NCBI GenBank assembly: GCA_964538625.1
Contig: CAZIGH010000014.1
Span: forward strand, 33,020 to 97,019
Source of the DNA: JAEUHM01 sp964538625
GTDB lineage: Bacteria; Verrucomicrobiota; Verrucomicrobiia; Verrucomicrobiales; Verrucomicrobiaceae
Length of the DNA stretch: 64,000 nt
Reading direction: 5' to 3'
How positions within the stretch are numbered: position 1 is the stretch's first letter; the number at the start of each line of letters is the position of its first letter. The notes below the pieces were generated by a model, which was given only the letters and a program-made list of their open reading frames with translations, did not search any database and was not told where the DNA came from. Positions 25,205 through 34,423 of this stretch are shown here, in pieces. The translations under genes were made by a program, and so were the position numbers.

Positions 25205-26356
25205 CTACCTCCTTAACGCCGTGGTCAGTGGTGTGACGGGATCGGGTAGGCGTCTGCCTTGCAGTTCATTGAGACGACAGGTTGGCAGATGGGGAAGAAC
25301 GTGTTTGGCAAAGAGGTCACACTCATCCAGGTGCGGGTAGCCGCTGAGGATGAAGGCGCGGATGCCCATGTCCATGTAGCGGTGGAGCTTGGCGAGCACT
25401 TGATCTGGGTCGCCCACGATAGCACTGGCGCATCCGCTGCGGGCCAGCCCAATGCCGCTCCAGAGATGCGGCTCGATGTAGAGGTCCTTGCTCTGCGCAC
25501 GCAGCTCGTCCTGGCGCTTCACGCCGGCGCTCTGGCTGTCCATGCTGCGGGCCTTGATTTCTGCGCCTTTGGCGAGGTCGAGCTTTGAAATGAGCCGGTC
25601 GGCGGCGGCACGGGCCTCGGCTTCAGTCTCGCGCACGATGACGTGGGTGCGGAAGCCGAAGTCGATGGTGCGGCCGTAGGTGGCGGCCTTTTCTGACATG
25701 GTGCGGATGGTCTCTGCGATGCGTTCCTCCGTCTCCGGCCACATGAGAAAGACGTCGCAGTGCTTTGCGCAGAGGTCTTGTGCAGCGGGTGAGATGCCGC
25801 CGAAGTACATGAGAGGACCACCATTTTGCTGGTAGGTTTTGGCAGGTTCTGTGGTAGGCAGGCTAATGTGGTAGAACTGGCCCTGCCACTCAAAGGGGCC
25901 GTCTGTGCTCCAGAGTGCTTGCAGAATCTGGATGATCTCGCTGGCGCGGGCGTAGCGGGTCTCGTTGCTCTCTTTCATGCCGGGCATGTCGGAGGAGATG
26001 ATGTTGATGCAGAGCCGACCTTTGGCGATGTGATCCACGGTGGCAAGTGCGCGAGCTAGCATGGGCGGCCAGACTTCTCCCATGCGGAGGGCGACGAGCT
26101 GGTTGATCTGCTGCGTCTGTGGGGCCATGGCTGCGGCAAAGGCAAGCGCATCCTGGCCGACGATCCAGCCGCTGGGAAGGAGGATGTTTTGATAACCAAG
26201 CGCGTCTGCCTTTTTGACAATGGCACCACAGTGCTCATAGCTGGAACGCAGAGCGCCGTCTGGAACGCCGAGGAACTCATAGTCATCTGCGCACAGTGCG
26301 GAGAACCAGGCGACTTCGCACTGCCGGGCGGTGGTACGGATAGATGGGGGAGACAT
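25205..26356 (-). CDS. LLM-class FMNH2-dependent monooxygenase, SsuD-like
   Basis: The 383-residue protein is a bacterial luciferase-type barrel. Its sequence blocks (SYEHCGAIVKKADALGYQNILLPSG, ALRMGEVWPPMLARALATVDHIAKGRLCINIISSD, LYFGGISPAA-like LMYFGGISPAAQDLC, and GIRAFILSGYPHLDE near the end) match alkanesulfonate monooxygenases, which use reduced FMN and oxygen to release sulfite from sulfonates. No flavin reductase (SsuE) or sulfonate ABC transporter is adjacent, so the substrate is uncertain. It is divergent from a ROK-family regulator that probably controls it. Confidence 0.87.
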   Translation of the reverse strand: MSPPSIRTTARQCEVAWFSALCADDYEFLGVPDGALRSSYEHCGAIVKKADALGYQNILLPSGWIVGQDALAFAAAMAPQTQQINQLVALRMGEVWPPMLARALATVDHIAKGRLCINIISSDMPGMKESNETRYARASEIIQILQALWSTDGPFEWQGQFYHISLPTTEPAKTYQQNGGPLMYFGGISPAAQDLCAKHCDVFLMWPETEERIAETIRTMSEKAATYGRTIDFGFRTHVIVRETEAEARAAADRLISKLDLAKGAEIKARSMDSQSAGVKRQDELRAQSKDLYIEPHLWSGIGLARSGCASAIVGDPDQVLAKLHRYMDMGIRAFILSGYPHLDECDLFAKHVLPHLPTCRLNELQGRRLPDPVTPLTTALRR

Positions 26357-26373
26357 GCTGGGGGTGATTTATT

Positions 26374-26388
26374 TTAGTATCGAACTAA
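26374..26388. promoter_or_regulatory. Candidate operator between the monooxygenase and ROK genes
   Basis: TTAGTATCGAACTAA is a perfect 5-5-5 inverted repeat (TTAGT / ACTAA) in an AT-rich patch 18 bp upstream of the monooxygenase start. The TTAGT...ACTAA arms resemble the ends of XylR-type ROK operators. Binding by the adjacent ROK protein is inference. Confidence 0.5.
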
Positions 26389-26512
26389 GTAAGCGCCAGC
26401 GTTTCTGCCACCACTGTTTTTGCCTTGGGGTCTTGGGTGGGTTTTCTGCACGCGGCCGGAGAGGGCTTGCGTGGAGAGGGTGTCTGCTCTACTTCCCGCC
26501 TTTCTTCCTTCA

Positions 26513-27655
26513 ATGCGCAGTTCCTCTGAACAGGCTCAAATCGCCGCCCGTATCGTGCTGCTGGTGCGCAGCAGCAAGGCCACCTCTCGCCGCAGCCTCG
26601 CTCTGCTGGCCCGTCTTTCACCGACGACGGCGGGTATGTACGTGGATGAGCTGTGCCGGCAGGGGCAGCTGGTGGAGACAGGACTGGAGCGTGGCGGCAT
26701 GGGCAGGCCGAAGCGGTTGCTTTCGGTAAATGCGGAAGCGGGGTGGTTCATGGGGCTGGAGTTCAATGCGGATCGCGCACAGGCGGTGGCAGTGGATTTT
26801 GCAGGTGAAGTGCGCGGAAGCCGGATGATGCAACTGCCCAGGAATATGAAGGCCGACGCTGCGGTGGAGGCGCTCATTGAGTTATCGAAGGCGCTTCAGA
26901 AGGATGTGGCTCTGAAGGCACCACTGCTAGGAATAGGTGTCGGTGCAGCGGGGCTGGTGGAGCCGGTGCAGGGCGTGGCACTTCATTACGCGTTCATTCC
27001 TGGCTGGTGGGATGTGCCGCTGGGGCAGAAGCTTCAGAGCGCGTTCGGGGTGCCTGTGGCGGTGGAGAACAATCTGCGCGCCATTGCCATAGCGGAGCGC
27101 TGGTACGGTGGTGGGCGAGATCTTCAGGACTATGTGATCCTGGGGCCACGAAGCGGATTCGGCGTAGCAGTGGTGCATGGGGGCCAACTGGTGCGCGGTG
27201 CGCGCTGGGCAGCGGGTGAGCTGGGGCGCTGGCCATGGCCCATGAACGCAGGAGGACCGGGTTCTGAAGTGCACGATATGCTCTCCGCCCCGGTGACTTA
27301 CCGTCGGCTGGCGGGGCTTTCGCCTGATGCGCCAGTGCCGGGAGACTTGCGGCTCGCATTCGCTGCGCTGTCGAGTGCCAGGGGGGAGGCGTGGCATAAC
27401 GTAGTGCAGGACTACGGGCGGCTCATCGGTTGTCTGCATGTGCTGCTGGATGCAGAGGCGTATCTGCTGCATGGACCGCTGGCGGCGCTGGGTGAGGCGT
27501 TCTGTGCCGACATCGCGAGTGCTGCGGAAGGCATCTTCCCTGGCATCGCCAAGGGTACGTTAAACATGCTGCCGTCCGCGTTGGGGGATGACGCAGGTGC
27601 TCTGGGAGCGGCCAGTCTGGCCATGGAGGCCTGGCTTCCGGCGGAAGTCGGATAA
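26513..27655 (+). CDS. ROK-family transcriptional regulator
   Basis: From the methionine at 26513 the protein is 380 residues. The N-terminal winged helix (IAARIVLLVRSSKATSRRSLALLARLSPTTAGMYVDELCRQGQL) is followed by GGMGRPKRLLSVN, the usual hinge into the sugar-kinase-like ROK domain. That domain has GIGVGAAGLVEP, a VENNLRAIAIAERWYG segment and a GFGVAVVHGGQLVRGARWAAGELGRWP stretch in place of the canonical GTGIG and the zinc-binding CxCGxxGC motif, which is absent. It therefore reads as a regulator and not a sugar kinase. It is divergent from the SsuD-like gene with a 156-bp gap. Confidence 0.9.
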   Translation: MRSSSEQAQIAARIVLLVRSSKATSRRSLALLARLSPTTAGMYVDELCRQGQLVETGLERGGMGRPKRLLSVNAEAGWFMGLEFNADRAQAVAVDFAGEVRGSRMMQLPRNMKADAAVEALIELSKALQKDVALKAPLLGIGVGAAGLVEPVQGVALHYAFIPGWWDVPLGQKLQSAFGVPVAVENNLRAIAIAERWYGGGRDLQDYVILGPRSGFGVAVVHGGQLVRGARWAAGELGRWPWPMNAGGPGSEVHDMLSAPVTYRRLAGLSPDAPVPGDLRLAFAALSSARGEAWHNVVQDYGRLIGCLHVLLDAEAYLLHGPLAALGEAFCADIASAAEGIFPGIAKGTLNMLPSALGDDAGALGAASLAMEAWLPAEVG

Positions 27656-27705
27656 GGCAAAGCTTGCCGAAGACGCTTTCACCTCCACAGTACCGGCGAC
27701 CAGTT

Positions 27706-28485
27706 ATGCTTCGCAAAGTTTTGATCTTCATCGTGGTGCTGGCGGCAGCCTTGGGGCTGGGCTGGAAGTTTGCGCAGTCGGATGGCTCACCGAGCGCTGC
27801 GGGTGAGAACAACGCACCTGCGACCACGCAGGGCACTTCGTCCGCTTCTTCGCCATCGACGGGACTGCTGGGTGCTCCGGTCAAGCGAGCGGTCGAACCC
27901 GGCAAGTGGGTGCCGCCAGAGGGGGATCCCGTGAAGCGATACCAGGAGGCGAAGACCAAGCAGGAGCGCTACGACGTGATGGCGAACTTCATGGCGCTGG
28001 GGCATGACAAGAATCCCTTCATGCTCGTGGAGGCGCTCAAGGATCCGGACATGGAGAACCGCATCTACGCAGTGGAAAGCACCTCTGCACTGACGCCCGA
28101 GGAAGCCACGCACGTGCTGCGGAAGGCGGCTATCAATGACGTGTGGGATGTGCGCGAGATGGCTTGGAGCCTCCTCGCCCCCTACCCGGTGGAGCACAAG
28201 GCTGAGGTGTACGCAGAGGTGATCACCAATGGCTCTGACGAGTCGCTGGAGGAATCCTTTTCCGAGATGGGTCGGCAGCCAGACATTCAGCTCTTTGATA
28301 CGATGGTCTCTCTGTCGCAAAAGGTGCCGGCGGGACGGCAGGCTCGTCTGCTAAAGGAGATGCAGCTGTGGCTAGAACCCGGAGGTGGCGAGGTGCCCAA
28401 GTTCCGCTCCGTCCAGGAAGTGCTACCCTGGTGGCAGAAGAACCGCGAGAACTACGACGAATACATGCTGCGCGTCGACCAATGA
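27706..28485 (+). CDS. Membrane-anchored helical-repeat (HEAT-like) protein
   Basis: The 259-residue protein has one N-terminal transmembrane segment (VLIFIVVLAAALGLGWKFA) and a Ser/Thr/Ala-rich linker. A mostly helical domain follows (residues about 85-255) with HEAT-like units such as NPFMLVEALKDPDMENRIYAVESTSALTPEEA and DVREMAWSLLAPYPVEHKAE. The domain is probably periplasmic. No catalytic motif. Its stop overlaps the start of the zeta-kinase-like gene (ATGA), so the two are translated together. Function unknown. Confidence 0.75.
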   Translation: MLRKVLIFIVVLAAALGLGWKFAQSDGSPSAAGENNAPATTQGTSSASSPSTGLLGAPVKRAVEPGKWVPPEGDPVKRYQEAKTKQERYDVMANFMALGHDKNPFMLVEALKDPDMENRIYAVESTSALTPEEATHVLRKAAINDVWDVREMAWSLLAPYPVEHKAEVYAEVITNGSDESLEESFSEMGRQPDIQLFDTMVSLSQKVPAGRQARLLKEMQLWLEPGGGEVPKFRSVQEVLPWWQKNRENYDEYMLRVDQ

Positions 28486-29228
28486 GCCCGACGCTCTGTA
28501 TCATCGGCGGCTGCAACGGTGCTGGCAAAACCACCCTAGCGAAGGAATTGCTGCCTCGCCTTGGTATCATCCGGTTTCTAAATGCTGACGAGATCGCGCG
28601 TGGACTCTCGCCGGTTGATCCAAGTCTCAGCGCCTTCAAAGCCGGACGACTGCTTTTAGAGGAAGCCCGCGCCTTGATGAAAACCAAGTCCAGCTTCGCC
28701 ATCGAGTCCACTTTGAGCGGCAAAACCTACGTCGCCATGATTCGGAATGCGAAGGCACTCGGCTACCGCCTCATCCTCCACTACATCGTCATTGGCTCGG
28801 GAACGCAGGCCGTGAATCGTGTCGCCCTGCGAGTTCGTCTTGGCGGGCATCACGTACCAGAGGAGGATGTGCGGCGCAGATTCGAGCGCAGTCGGAAGCA
28901 CTTCCTTGAGGACTATCTGCCCCTTGCCGATGAGTGGGGTCTGTGGGACAATGTGCAGCCACCAGCGATGCAGATCGTTGACAGCAACACTCATTCTACA
29001 TCCCAGCTTCCAGCGATGTTAAACAGCACTCATCTTCAAGAAGCACCTCCGGCAGAAATGTCGGAAATGTCGCGCATCGTTCTGGAAGCCAGCCGCGTGG
29101 CGACGGAGAAGATGCTCGACTACTACGAGCGGATGGGCATCAAAGTCACACCCGAAATGACCCTCGCGCCGGACCAGGATGAGAGTCAGCTAGCGAAGCT
29201 ACTTCAACGAACCACGGCCACTCGCTGA
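28482..29228 (+). CDS. Zeta-toxin-like P-loop kinase (COG4185-type)
   Basis: The 248-residue protein starts at the ATG overlapping the helical-repeat gene. The P-loop is GGCNGAGKTT (K16), then FLNADEIARGLSPVDPS with the aspartate used as base in zeta kinases, IESTLSGKTY, and RVRLGGHHVPEEDVRRRFERS with the arginines that hold phosphate. Zeta toxins phosphorylate UDP-N-acetylglucosamine, but this chromosomal branch usually has no epsilon antitoxin, and none is seen here. A C-terminal extension (about residues 170-248) has unassigned sequence. Its last 83 bp overlap the end of convergent jetD. Confidence 0.82.
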   Translation: MSPTLCIIGGCNGAGKTTLAKELLPRLGIIRFLNADEIARGLSPVDPSLSAFKAGRLLLEEARALMKTKSSFAIESTLSGKTYVAMIRNAKALGYRLILHYIVIGSGTQAVNRVALRVRLGGHHVPEEDVRRRFERSRKHFLEDYLPLADEWGLWDNVQPPAMQIVDSNTHSTSQLPAMLNSTHLQEAPPAEMSEMSRIVLEASRVATEKMLDYYERMGIKVTPEMTLAPDQDESQLAKLLQRTTATR

Positions 29229-30405
29229 GAGTCGGAGGGCCAAGCGATTCCTGCTCAAAGTCGCCCCGATTTCCCGCACACTGCATCTGGCGAAGCTGCA
29301 TGTGGCAGTCTCTCATCAACGGATCGCTGATAAGCCGGGCAAGGACACTCTGCTCACGTTTCGTCAACGCAGTGGCAGCGTCTGCAGGACGCCACTTCAT
29401 GCAAAACGGGCGGACTTCACGTTGACTGATGAGCCTCAGACTACGCAGGATCTCGTAACCCCACACATCGGTGTCGCCGAAGTGGTGGTGCTCGAGTTCC
29501 AGCGGCAGCAGCTTGAGCAGCGAGCGCACTGCCTGAGTGGGATAGGAGCTGGCAACGATCAATGTCGAGCGCAGCCTATCGGCTCGAGCAAACTGGACAA
29601 AAGACGTCTTCCGATTCTCGATCGTCAGCAGACGATCGGCAGTCGTGGTAATGCGCACGGCACGATCCAGCTCCCCAAAGGAGAGCGTGGATTCAAAGCG
29701 AAGCGCATCCGTCACATGCATGCTGCCGTCTTCAAAATGCAGCGTCAACGGCCCGCTGAAGTGTAGTACACTGTTGCTGGTTTGAATGCCCAGCGCCTCC
29801 AAAGGCATGTCCCGCTCAAACATGAGCGTCAGCGCACGCTCTATCGCAGACTGTTCCTCTTCCAAGACTTTCGATCCCAATCCGAGTCGCGTGCTTGCAT
29901 CACGAATGAGCGTGCCTTGTGGCCACTCATTGGATGTGAGCTCGAACAACCATCCAAGCAGTTCCGCCACGCGTGCCTCATCCTGCCAGTCGAATGGTCC
30001 GCAGACACGAGGAGCTTTGAAGTTGTACTCCAACTGCCTACAAAACCGGCTCCACTCTTCCGCATGAAGGGGATGCGATCTCGCAGACCACTCGGCCAGC
30101 ACTTCCAGTGAATGTGCCTGCGCTTCGCTCGCTGGGCGGGTCTGAAACCTCTCATGCAACCACGCTTCCGATTCCGGTGGCAGCTCGATCTTGTCGATGA
30201 AGCGAGGGTTTCGCTTTCGTGGAATGAGCCGGATCTGCGGTGTTCTCTCCGCCTCACGCCGCGCAGAGTTTTGTTCTTCAGCGGAGGTGATGCCAGCATC
30301 TTCGAGCAACTGCTCCCAGTCCCGACGAAACCCGCGCAAGGATGCACCGATGCGGCGTTTCCTCGCCATCATCCAGTCTTTATGAAGTTGGGCTAGCCAC
30401 TTCAT
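29146..30405 (-). CDS. jetD: Wadjet nuclease subunit JetD
   Basis: The 419-residue protein has a basic N-terminal domain and a C-terminal Toprim-like catalytic region. RLLTIENRKTSFVQFA carries the conserved glutamate and HHFGDTDVWGYEILRSL the DxD pair, as in topoisomerase VI-like JetD. In Wadjet this subunit cuts plasmid DNA held by the SMC complex. It begins at 30405, overlapping the end of jetC by four bases. The last 28 or so residues are read antisense to the zeta-kinase gene and are not clearly family-like, so the 3' end may have been extended after a rearrangement. Confidence 0.9.
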   Translation of the reverse strand: MKWLAQLHKDWMMARKRRIGASLRGFRRDWEQLLEDAGITSAEEQNSARREAERTPQIRLIPRKRNPRFIDKIELPPESEAWLHERFQTRPASEAQAHSLEVLAEWSARSHPLHAEEWSRFCRQLEYNFKAPRVCGPFDWQDEARVAELLGWLFELTSNEWPQGTLIRDASTRLGLGSKVLEEEQSAIERALTLMFERDMPLEALGIQTSNSVLHFSGPLTLHFEDGSMHVTDALRFESTLSFGELDRAVRITTTADRLLTIENRKTSFVQFARADRLRSTLIVASSYPTQAVRSLLKLLPLELEHHHFGDTDVWGYEILRSLRLISQREVRPFCMKWRPADAATALTKREQSVLARLISDPLMRDCHMQLRQMQCAGNRGDFEQESLGPPTLSEWPWFVEVASLADSHPGPARGSFRV

Positions 30406-33400
30406 TCCATCAGCTCAGCAAGGCGGTTGCCTTCCACCCTTACCACCCAGTTCTCGATGTTCTTCACCTGTTCGGTCTTGTCATCGTAGGTGCGCTCCAC
30501 ACGACACTGCACCACCGTGTCGGCGTGTTGGAACATGGTGGGCAAACGGTCTTCTGGGAAGGCCATGATGAGCTGCAGCCCGAAGTTTCGGGCCATCGCC
30601 AGACAGTCATCAATGCGGTCTCCACTCAGCTTGCTGAACGCCTCATCCATCACCACGAGGCCGAGGTTTTGCTGCGCATCGCGATGCCCCAGATCATAGA
30701 CTCGCCGGAACGCGGCGAGGGTAGCGACGAAGAACGGCGCTTGGTTCTCCCCGCCACTCTGCTTCTTCGCGCTCTTATTCAAACTGATGGCTGCAGCATC
30801 GCCACGACCCGCCGGTTTGGCCTCGATGTCCCAGTGATGGTAATAGCGGTAGTCCAACATTCGCTGGTGGCGCTTGTCTTCATGATTGTCCGCCGCATCG
30901 ATGGCGGCCATAAGCTCAGCCTTCGCACGCTCGATGTCCTCGCGGCCTGCTGCGTTGAAGAGTTCCATTTCGGCACCGGTTGGCAGACCTTTTTCCACCA
31001 GCGTCCAGATGGCGGTGTGCGCTTTGTCTGCTCGGCTGCTGAGCTGGTAGCGCCAGCCGCCGATTTCATGATCCATGGCACGATTCAGCTCGCGCTTGGT
31101 GCGGTCCGCTTCGCTCAGCTTCTCGCGCAGCACATCCAGCACTTGATGCTGAAGCCGCTCTTCCCAGTCGCGCTTTGCCTTCTCGGCTTCGAGCGTGTAG
31201 CGCTCCAGTTCGTGCGTCTCCAGGTCCTCACGCCGCCGGTCGAACGCTTCGTTAGTCTCCTCGTTTGTATCCAGCGCGTCGCCGATGTCTTTATGCACCT
31301 CGAGCAACGTGGCTCGCTCTTCGTCCCGGTGACGACGCGCCTCTTCCGCGCGGCTCTTCATCTGCACGGCCATAGCACCAGCCATCTCGATGGACCTACG
31401 CCATGAAGTGCTCTTCTGCCGCTCGGCGTGGATGCGGGAAGCGATCTCCTCTTCCGAAATACCTCTTATTAAAGCGCGCGATGCCTGTCGAGTGATGCGC
31501 GTCTGCTCTTCTTGAACCACGTAGCTCGCGATGGCGTCATGCTGTACACGCTCGAACTGCTTGAACTGCGACATGCGCTCATCCAGGCGGATGATCCGTT
31601 CTTTGACGCCATCAAAGGTGGCTTCCAGCACGCGAAGCTTCTCCAGCTTCAAAACATGATCAGGCGTAGCAAGAAGATCCCATGTGGACTGAAGCGTGCC
31701 GAGCTTCTCACGGAGCTTCGGCAAAAGATGAACTTCATCCGCTCCATCTGGCGCAATGAACCGGTCCAGATGCCACTCACCACCACGATTTAACAACGAA
31801 CGGAAGTCGTCGCGCTCTCGGCGGGCCGCCTCCAGTGCAGCATCCGTTTCTCTCAGCTCATCCTCGCGCTGTTCACGAAGACGGCGCAGACCTTCTTCAC
31901 CGAGCGTGAGCTCTTTCTCTGGCACAAGCTTGATGCGCTGCGGTGGATCTTTGAGCCACCCATCCATCGATAGAGCCCGTTCATGTTTATCGAGCTGCGC
32001 CGTTTTGTTCACCGCCACAATGCCACCGAGCAGATGATCCAGCACCTTGCCAGCGATCTCGTGTTTGGTCTCCACCATCTCACGCAGCGAACCCTTCTCC
32101 ATCTTCGGCTCCAGCTTTATCAGCTCGTCAGGATGAATGAGTGGTTCTCCCGGACTCGGCTGCTGCTGAGCCTGATCCCACGCAGCGCGGAAATCTTCTG
32201 GGATGACCGCACGTCGGTTCACTCCCAGCAAAGTCTCCAGCAGCGGCCACCATTTTTCAGCGGTGGGCTTGACCTCCACGACTCGGCCAAGAGCCACGGC
32301 CTTCTGGCCGCGAGCAAGCAAAGCATTCAACAATGGCGCGGGTGCGGGCTGACCTTCGCGCAGTTGGGCAATGTTCTCATGCAGAGCAGCTTTGCGCTTT
32401 TCATGCTGGGCCAGTTGCGTCTCGATCGGGCGCAGAGCCTCCAGTGCCTCCTCTCGCAGCTTGCTGTAAGCTGGAGCCGCACTGCGGGCAACGGCGAGCG
32501 CCTTCGCTTCGTCCGGGTTCTTCAAGCCAGAGATGACTTCGGATGCTTCATCAATCCCTTGCAGCCCGAGTTGCGATGCAAGCCGCATCCAGTCCTGCCA
32601 GTGCCGCAGATGAGTCTGCAACTGGGACCGCAGCGTGGAGGAGGCTGTTTCCAGTCTTTCGATCTCCCGTGTGGCCTCTCTCCGTTGGCTGTCGATAGTT
32701 TCCATCCGCACACCCGTGTCACCGAGCGCAGCGCGGGCAGACTCCACCTCGCTGCGGAGGGCATCTCGCTCGCTGAGTGCCTGTTCATGGGCCCGAAGAT
32801 TGTCCTCATGCTCGGTGCGTTTCAGTTCCAGTTCGGCACGACGCGAGTTCAGGTTTTCCAGAGCCTCCTCATGTTTCAACGCATCGCTGAGATGAGAATA
32901 GAGACCGGCTTCACGCTGCGAGTTCAGCCAGTCCTGATGATGATGAGAGATGCGCTTCAGACGCTCAAGTTGATCTCGCATCTTCTCCAGCCGCTCCTGT
33001 GCACGACGATGAGCATCCACACTCGACTTTACCGCACGCACATCCGGCATACCAGGCTCCAACAAGAACTCGCGGACAAACTTCTCGAAGTTGCTCTCCG
33101 GTTCGAACGCCATGGCCCTCGGTAGGGTCTTGCCCATCTGCTCGGAATCAAATCCCAGATGCCTGCGCTGAGCCATCTCATCGCGGTAAGTCTGCTGTCT
33201 GTCCCACACATCGCCATCCAGCTCTCGTTTAATGCGCGTGCGGAACTCATCTTCCGGCAGAAACTGCACTGCCTGCGGGCCAGCTTGGCTGTTTAGAAAG
33301 TCCTGCCATGCCAGCCTGCGCCCGGCGCGGAACCAGAGTGTGGAAGGCTTGGCCGTGGGGCTTTCGTATTCGATGCGTGCGCCCCAGGTTTCTCTACGTG

Positions 33401-33740
33401 GCTCGTTCTCGCCCGGCTTAAGCGGCCAGGTGAACTCCAGCCCGGCAAGCGTCACGCTGCTCGGCCGGAGATAGCGCTCTTGCCCATCGCGGCCCAGGGT
33501 GTTTGTATCACACAAACAGTAGCCACGCAGACTGCGCCCGCTGCCCGCACCGGCAGCAGCCTTGTTGAACTTGCTCAGCTGCTCGCCTAGCATGACGAAC
33601 TGGATGAGGTCCAGCAGGGCGCTCTTGCCACTGCCATTCGCTCCAGTAATGAGGGACAAACCGGCGACATCAATGAACTGCCGGTAGCCATACCAGTTCA
33701 CCGCTAGGATACGGCTCAAGGTTATGCGTGAGTGACTCAT
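30402..33740 (-). CDS. jetC: Wadjet SMC-like ATPase JetC
   Basis: The 1,112-residue protein is a MukB/SbcC-type SMC ATPase. Walker A GANGSGKSALLDLIQF lies near residue 33. Two long coiled-coil regions (about 220-400 and 600-900) flank a hinge-like segment, and the C-terminal head has the signature SGGENQAPFFVATLAAF with Walker B LGLVVMDEAFSKLS. With JetA and JetB it forms the loop-extruding motor that recognises small circular DNA. It overlaps jetB and jetD by four bases each, so the three are coupled. Confidence 0.94.
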   Translation of the reverse strand: MSHSRITLSRILAVNWYGYRQFIDVAGLSLITGANGSGKSALLDLIQFVMLGEQLSKFNKAAAGAGSGRSLRGYCLCDTNTLGRDGQERYLRPSSVTLAGLEFTWPLKPGENEPRRETWGARIEYESPTAKPSTLWFRAGRRLAWQDFLNSQAGPQAVQFLPEDEFRTRIKRELDGDVWDRQQTYRDEMAQRRHLGFDSEQMGKTLPRAMAFEPESNFEKFVREFLLEPGMPDVRAVKSSVDAHRRAQERLEKMRDQLERLKRISHHHQDWLNSQREAGLYSHLSDALKHEEALENLNSRRAELELKRTEHEDNLRAHEQALSERDALRSEVESARAALGDTGVRMETIDSQRREATREIERLETASSTLRSQLQTHLRHWQDWMRLASQLGLQGIDEASEVISGLKNPDEAKALAVARSAAPAYSKLREEALEALRPIETQLAQHEKRKAALHENIAQLREGQPAPAPLLNALLARGQKAVALGRVVEVKPTAEKWWPLLETLLGVNRRAVIPEDFRAAWDQAQQQPSPGEPLIHPDELIKLEPKMEKGSLREMVETKHEIAGKVLDHLLGGIVAVNKTAQLDKHERALSMDGWLKDPPQRIKLVPEKELTLGEEGLRRLREQREDELRETDAALEAARRERDDFRSLLNRGGEWHLDRFIAPDGADEVHLLPKLREKLGTLQSTWDLLATPDHVLKLEKLRVLEATFDGVKERIIRLDERMSQFKQFERVQHDAIASYVVQEEQTRITRQASRALIRGISEEEIASRIHAERQKSTSWRRSIEMAGAMAVQMKSRAEEARRHRDEERATLLEVHKDIGDALDTNEETNEAFDRRREDLETHELERYTLEAEKAKRDWEERLQHQVLDVLREKLSEADRTKRELNRAMDHEIGGWRYQLSSRADKAHTAIWTLVEKGLPTGAEMELFNAAGREDIERAKAELMAAIDAADNHEDKRHQRMLDYRYYHHWDIEAKPAGRGDAAAISLNKSAKKQSGGENQAPFFVATLAAFRRVYDLGHRDAQQNLGLVVMDEAFSKLSGDRIDDCLAMARNFGLQLIMAFPEDRLPTMFQHADTVVQCRVERTYDDKTEQVKNIENWVVRVEGNRLAELME

Positions 33741-34390
33741 TCTCCCGCCTCCTCCATTTCCTCACCCGCTTTCACGGGCTGATGCAAGTCCACGCGCGAC
33801 TGCCATGCCTGAATGTCCTCAAACGGAATCACTCGCGCCAGACTCGGCAGGATCTCGATCTGTAGCTCACCCGCCTGAGTCATGCCTTCGGGCCTGTCGA
33901 GTTCAACCAATCGATGACGATGCAGGCGTCTCAAGCATGCCTCGAGCTGCGTCTTCTCCGGCGTGCTGATTTTATCAAAGTAAACCTTCAGCGCTGACCA
34001 TAGCGTATCCAAACTCACCACCACCGCTTCATGATTGCCGGAACTGACTTCATCATCGTAGAGACGCCAAAGCGCCAAAAGCACGAGCGTCTCGTCCTTA
34101 TTGAACTTGCCCAAAAGAAGACACGACTCAGTGCGCGGTCTTGCCTGCAATATCAGCTGCTCTGAATCTACGATAAGTTCAAGCGCTAGTGGTGCTAAGT
34201 AATCTTCGACATGCGCTTGGTAGTGATCTTGAACGAGGAGAAAAAGTTCACGACCACCCCCTTTGCTGCCGAGCAGTACTCCACGACCTAACAGCTCCGC
34301 TAGCACCTCACGCAGTGGCGCACGATCCGAGTCTGGCACATCTCCCCAGAAGGAGCGTGGCCAGAGCGAGTCGGAGGATGATGAAATCAT
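33737..34390 (-). CDS. jetB: Wadjet subunit JetB (DUF4194, MksE-like)
   Basis: The 217-residue protein matches the DUF4194/KITE-type subunit: RTESCLLLGKFNKDETLVLLALWRLYDDE is its most conserved block, and LRRLHRHRLVEL is a winged-helix recognition region. It bridges the kleisin JetA and the SMC JetC. The start is 33 bp after the jetA stop; its end overlaps the jetC start by four bases. The C-terminus is acidic (KAGEEMEEAGE). Confidence 0.92.
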   Translation of the reverse strand: MISSSSDSLWPRSFWGDVPDSDRAPLREVLAELLGRGVLLGSKGGGRELFLLVQDHYQAHVEDYLAPLALELIVDSEQLILQARPRTESCLLLGKFNKDETLVLLALWRLYDDEVSSGNHEAVVVSLDTLWSALKVYFDKISTPEKTQLEACLRRLHRHRLVELDRPEGMTQAGELQIEILPSLARVIPFEDIQAWQSRVDLHQPVKAGEEMEEAGE

Positions 34391-34423
34391 GAGCGGTGGA
34401 TGATGACGCGCAGGACAGTGGAC

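Noticed and set aside
26513..27655. ROK glucokinase-type sugar kinase
   Set aside because: An N-terminal winged helix is present and the catalytic and zinc motifs are degraded, so a regulator is the better reading.
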